From contig NC_090173.1 of the NCBI RefSeq assembly GCF_024679245.1, positions 26,502,160-26,566,159 on the forward strand: a stretch of DNA of 64,000 bases. The letters are read 5' to 3'. The notes under the pieces are model-generated. The model was not told where the DNA came from. It made no database searches and saw only the letters and a list, made by a program, of their open reading frames with translations. The position numbers and the translations under genes were made by a program. How positions within the stretch are numbered: the first letter of the stretch is position 1; each line of letters starts with the position of its first letter. Shown here one piece after another: positions 60,468 through 64,000 of the stretch. This stretch comes from Pseudorasbora parva (taxonomy: Eukaryota; Chordata; Actinopteri; Cypriniformes; Gobionidae).

Positions 60468-60532
60468 CCATAGATATACATAATAAATAATATACTTAAT
60501 TACATAATATACTTTATTATGTACATCTATGG
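60468..60532. mobile_element. 65-bp hairpin insertion
   Basis: CCATAGATATACATAATAAA at the left mirrors TTTATTATGTACATCTATGG at the right, and TTGCTA(C) is duplicated on both sides. A tiny inverted-repeat element inserted into the hAT-type copy. Confidence 0.7.
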
Positions 60533-60663
60533 TTGCTACTACTCTCCGGCGCCGCCATCTTTATTTTGAGTCTGACGAATCGACGCGCATATTTTGCGTC
60601 GACGTATTTTTAGCGTCGACGTCATCGGTGACGTCGACGCGTTGTCCCAGCCCTAGTTAACAA

Positions 60664-61858
60664 GGAATTTTTGTTGTTAACAAAAATAACCTATATGGTT
60701 TTAACAAAAATAAAATAAATAACCAGCTGAATAAATCAAATTTCACTCGAACACGAGACGTGACAATGGACCTGATCTTATAAAGACATTTTTTCCCCCC
60801 AAAAGATTATGTCCACATTCTCAGCAGAAAGAGTGGGCCTACATCTCACGTCTGTTTCACACCTACAATAGACAAAAACAGCCAACTCTCTTCTTTTCTT
60901 TAGTTTTTACTTTTTGTTTGCTCTCCATTGTTTCTCGTTTACCTAAATGCCGTTTTCCTTGCTTTAACAAAGGCAAAAAACCATGTGTGACTTTGAAACT
61001 GAGTAGACTTTACATATGCGTCTGTGATGGAATTAGACAACTAGATCTTCGCAATGTTTGTTTTAATGCGGACAATGCGCTGCCACTTTAATTCAGCGCG
61101 TGCAGCACAGCAAAAAATAGACTGCGGAAAAGATCGCTGACCTGCTGTAGTGTAGTTTAGCCTACTGGAACGAACTGACGGACCGAAACCACGTGCAGTG
61201 TGAAAGCTGTAATCCGTTTACATAGGTACGGAAACAAAATATGCACTGCAGACGGAGTATGTATGAAACGGACATCAGCATGTGTCATTTCAGATGCGTA
61301 GCAATAATCCTGAAGCCAAAAGGCTCTCATACATGTGATCTGAATGATGCGGGAGGCTTTTCAATCTCTTCTGCTCCTCCGTTAGCCATTGTTGATTAAC
61401 ATGCTCTGTTTTCATGTGAACACATGCTGTGCAGTTTCGAGTTTAAAATGAGAACAAAAATCTCTCATCCACCTGCGATGGATTGGAATATTATTTTTTT
61501 CTTATTACGTGGATTGGTGGATAAGCACAAACCGTGCAACACACACCAAGTACGTTACAGGCAGCATGATCAAAACTTCCATGATTGTAATTTTCCTTCA
61601 TATATCAAGTCAAGAGAGTGAACCATTGAATAAATATAATCCATTGAATAAAAGTATTGTTTATCATGCTGCTAAGAGGAAGGACACTAAATTACACACT
61701 GCAAAGTTTTGGAAGTGATGTCATCATATAAAGTGTTTCTCTCTCAAAATTGCAATTGACAGTTATAACAAGCACGGGACAAAAATATGGCATGTCAAAA
61801 TAGATACGCGATGTAAATACAGAATCATAGATTTAAAAAACAAACAAGCAAAAACATT

Positions 61859-61916
<58 letters not shown>

Positions 61917-62462
61917 AATATAATTATATATATATATAAACATTAAAATATTGTATTTAGTAAACTTTATACTAAAGTTCAGGTCAATTTTTGGCAGCAT
62001 TTTGTAAATTGTTTCAATGGCAGACAGTGATGCATGTGCAACAATAATGTGCATTCTGATCTACTGGCATAATATATCTTATTCTTAATCATAATGTAGT
62101 TTTTTATTAATATTGAAGGCTCTATGATTAATATGTAGCTCTGTTTGACACATTTTGGATTGGGGGTCCCCGTTCCATGTCTCTATCGCCTAAGGGGTCC
62201 TTACCCTGAAAAACGTTGAAAACCTTGTAATCTCGTTGTAATGTAATCTCACCCTGTCCTGTCTGCAAATCAGGAGCTACTTTTGTTTAAAAGGCAGTCT
62301 GGTGTAAAACGATTCACACAAATAAATACAAATCTAGGGTATGTTCACACTTGCACAGTTTGCTTGGCTTGTTTGGTCTAGACTAAAAAACAACAACATT
62401 CTGTCCTGGTCAGCTTAGCGTTCACATGGCATTTTAACACACAATCTTAAGATACCAAATAG
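60664..62462. other. Repeat-derived spacer
   Basis: The CpG-rich words near 61070-61270 look like interior sequence of an older element whose left end may be at 58838. A (TA)n microsatellite lies at 61861-61912, and GAAAAACGTTGAAAACC near 62209 resembles another repeat end. No gene is supported. Confidence 0.4.
61861..61912. repeat. (TA)n microsatellite
   Basis: About 52 bp of perfect TA repeats. Confidence 0.95.
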
Positions 62463-62560
62463 GGCTGTGAAATATATCGAAATATATATTATCGAAATAT
62501 CGCAAATGTACATAACGCAATATGCATATCGCAATGGCATGCAATATCTGATGATTTTAA
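62463..62560. repeat. hAT-like terminal fragment
   Basis: AGGGCTGTGAAATATATCGA followed by ATCGCAATATGCATATCGCA-type words, like the left end of a fish hAT derivative. No matching right end was found. Confidence 0.45.
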
Positions 62561-63303
62561 TAGGCTACTTCAACATTGTGAATATACACACACAGTTATG
62601 TCAAAACGGCTGTCTTGATGAGTATTCATATAAACACAGTCAGTTATGCTTTAAGTGAACGATATCAGTTGGGGAAAGAATTCGAATGCGTGTCAATAGG
62701 ATCTGTGCATTAGCTCTTAAAGTGACAGGCGGCTAATACAGTAAACCTGCCGCTGTCAGTCAAACAAGAGAAGAAAAAATCACTGTGCTCTTGGCTGAAT
62801 AACCTTTGTAGCTTTATTATGTATCAGTGTATATTTAATTCATGTGAGGGCTGTTTTTACTGTTTTTAATAACAAAGATATATTAAAGGAATAATCGAAC
62901 ACCCTTAGTTCAGGTGTCTTTGTTTACCTGGATGTTCTTGATGTTCAGTTTTAGGTTGACATAACTATATATTACCAAGTCAAGGAAAGAGTTTTTGGCA
63001 TTACATTTTTGTTTTGTTTACATTGATGTTAAAATAATGTTGTCAGATTTGTGACATTCATTTTGCTAAAACACTGCTGGTCACTTTCAAAAATTGTATC
63101 AGTGCTCTCTTTTCCCAGAAAGGAAAATGATGAAAAATTCATTTGATTTTTCATTTGAAAATTATTTTTTTTATGCGAAACACATAAATGGTATCATTCT
63201 CAGTTTTTAAATAATTTTGTTTAAAATATTATTTAAATAGATATGTTTACAATCTGATTAGTCAGCTTTTATTACTTATATTTCACAATGAAACATACTA
63301 ACT
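62561..63303. other. Nothing recognised
   Basis: AT-rich, repeat-poor sequence without coding or RNA signals. Confidence 0.5.
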
Positions 63304-63420
63304 AGGGGTGTAACGGTACACAAAACTGACGATTTGGTGCGTACCTCAGTTTTAAAGACACCAGTTTGGTACAGGTTCGGTACAGCAGTTTAAAAAAATT
63401 ACTCTTACTTTTGGGAGGAT
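63304..63420. repeat. TAGGGGTGTAACGGTACAC terminal fragment
   Basis: It starts AGGGGTGTAACGGTACACAA, with GTTTGGTACAGGTTCGGTAC inside, matching the left end of a common teleost hAT-type element. The other end is not visible before 64000. Confidence 0.6.
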
Positions 63421-64000
63421 AAACACGATACAGAAAGAGAAGCGATGGGTCGTTGCCAGTTGATCACGCCTCTTGTGTTTTGATTGGTTGAAGGACTATC
63501 CAATTGTGTACAGAGTCATTTGAATAAAGCTCATTTATCACGCTTCTTGTGCAGTAAAAAATACAGAGCAGGCTCCCCAGACCAATGTTCAATCTGAAAT
63601 TGAGCTTGGTCTGGTGAAATCCAGACAAGGAATACAAGTGTTATTGCTTATCTGTCTTCCTTTGACTGTTTTAAAATATGATCCTGTGCTGAGTGTTTCA
63701 GTAAATTCAGACGTGGGATTTTATTGTAATAACAAAAAATCTCTCATACAGTGGAACCAGCAGAAAATGCTACTTAATTTAAATGCGTTTCTTCACATAT
63801 ACCCCAAAAGTTTGAATGAGTGTGTTGTAGAAGGCAGGAGGTGTAGGAGGTGAGAGACATTGTTAAAGACAGAGAACGACAGATCAAAACTAAGATCACT
63901 CCTTCCTCAACTTTCAAGGAAATGGAATGGAGGCTAAGTTCAAAGCCAGGTCTGAATATTGGCCTCGTCTGTGAGTGTCACATCCTTTGATCGTGGCTGA
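63421..64000. other. Right edge, no gene recognised
   Basis: Sequence up to the window edge. It may be the interior of the element starting at 63304. An 79-codon frame here has no supporting family features. Confidence 0.4.

Noticed and set aside
63745..63775. QWNQQ in a frame near the right edge, reminiscent of the first residues of STAT3 (QWNQL)
   Set aside because: Similarity stops after five residues, there is no initiating Met or splice acceptor in place, and the flanks do not fit stat3.

Overview
This is eukaryotic nuclear DNA from a teleost fish, most likely a cyprinid (carp, goldfish or zebrafish relative). The evidence is AT-rich DNA, intron-split genes with GT/AG junctions, long CA/CT/GA microsatellites, and dense interspersed repeats of types I associate with cyprinid genomes. 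There are no prokaryotic genes, operons or CRISPR arrays. Nearly all short open frames in the window are noise or repeat translations.

Layout. (1) 1-15575, + strand: the 3' part of atp6v0a1, the a1 subunit of the V-ATPase proton-translocating sector. Twelve coding exons (1755-14565), plus a 15-nt microexon at 12155-12169, encode the last ~564 residues (569 with the microexon), including the whole membrane domain. Splice phases are consistent throughout. Earlier exons lie off the left edge. A ~1 kb 3'UTR ends near an AATAAA at 15548. (2) 15600-18880: spacer with an inverted-repeat element, a possible ETS-type promoter/first exon at 17341-17416, and the upstream region of the next gene. (3) 18881-40198, + strand: cavin1 (ptrf), a caveola coat protein, complete in two coding exons (190 + 250 residues) separated by a 20.0-kb intron packed with repeats, followed by a long 3'UTR that probably ends near 42573 or 43146. 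(4) 43200-48900: gene-free repeats. (5) 48900-49422: a GC/CpG-richer promoter-like patch with a candidate non-coding first exon. By mammalian order (ATP6V0A1-CAVIN1-STAT3) this could be the start of stat3, but no stat3 coding exon is visible. (6) 49423-64000: the putative first intron, with a kappaB/CRE cluster at 50243-50275 and many nested DNA-transposon derivatives.

Mobile DNA. The window is a good stratigraphic record. It holds several families of fold-back elements with TTAAAGG ends, hAT-like elements with clean 8-bp target duplications (38119-38885 and 58951-60655), a broken Tc1 transposase (31415-32465, minus), a broken non-LTR retrotransposon with endonuclease and RT pieces (25653-26930), and several element-in-element insertions. 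For one of these, a second uninterrupted copy in the window shows the empty site. Two different inverted-repeat elements share a ~210-bp internal segment.

The two coding genes are not a functional unit: one acidifies organelles and synaptic vesicles, the other builds caveolae. Their adjacency is conserved vertebrate synteny. No wholly new biological system is evident. The most interesting points are the V-ATPase microexon, the three-fold undecad repeat in cavin1, the reversed orientation of atp6v0a1 relative to mammals, the kappaB/CRE cluster and the transposon stratigraphy.
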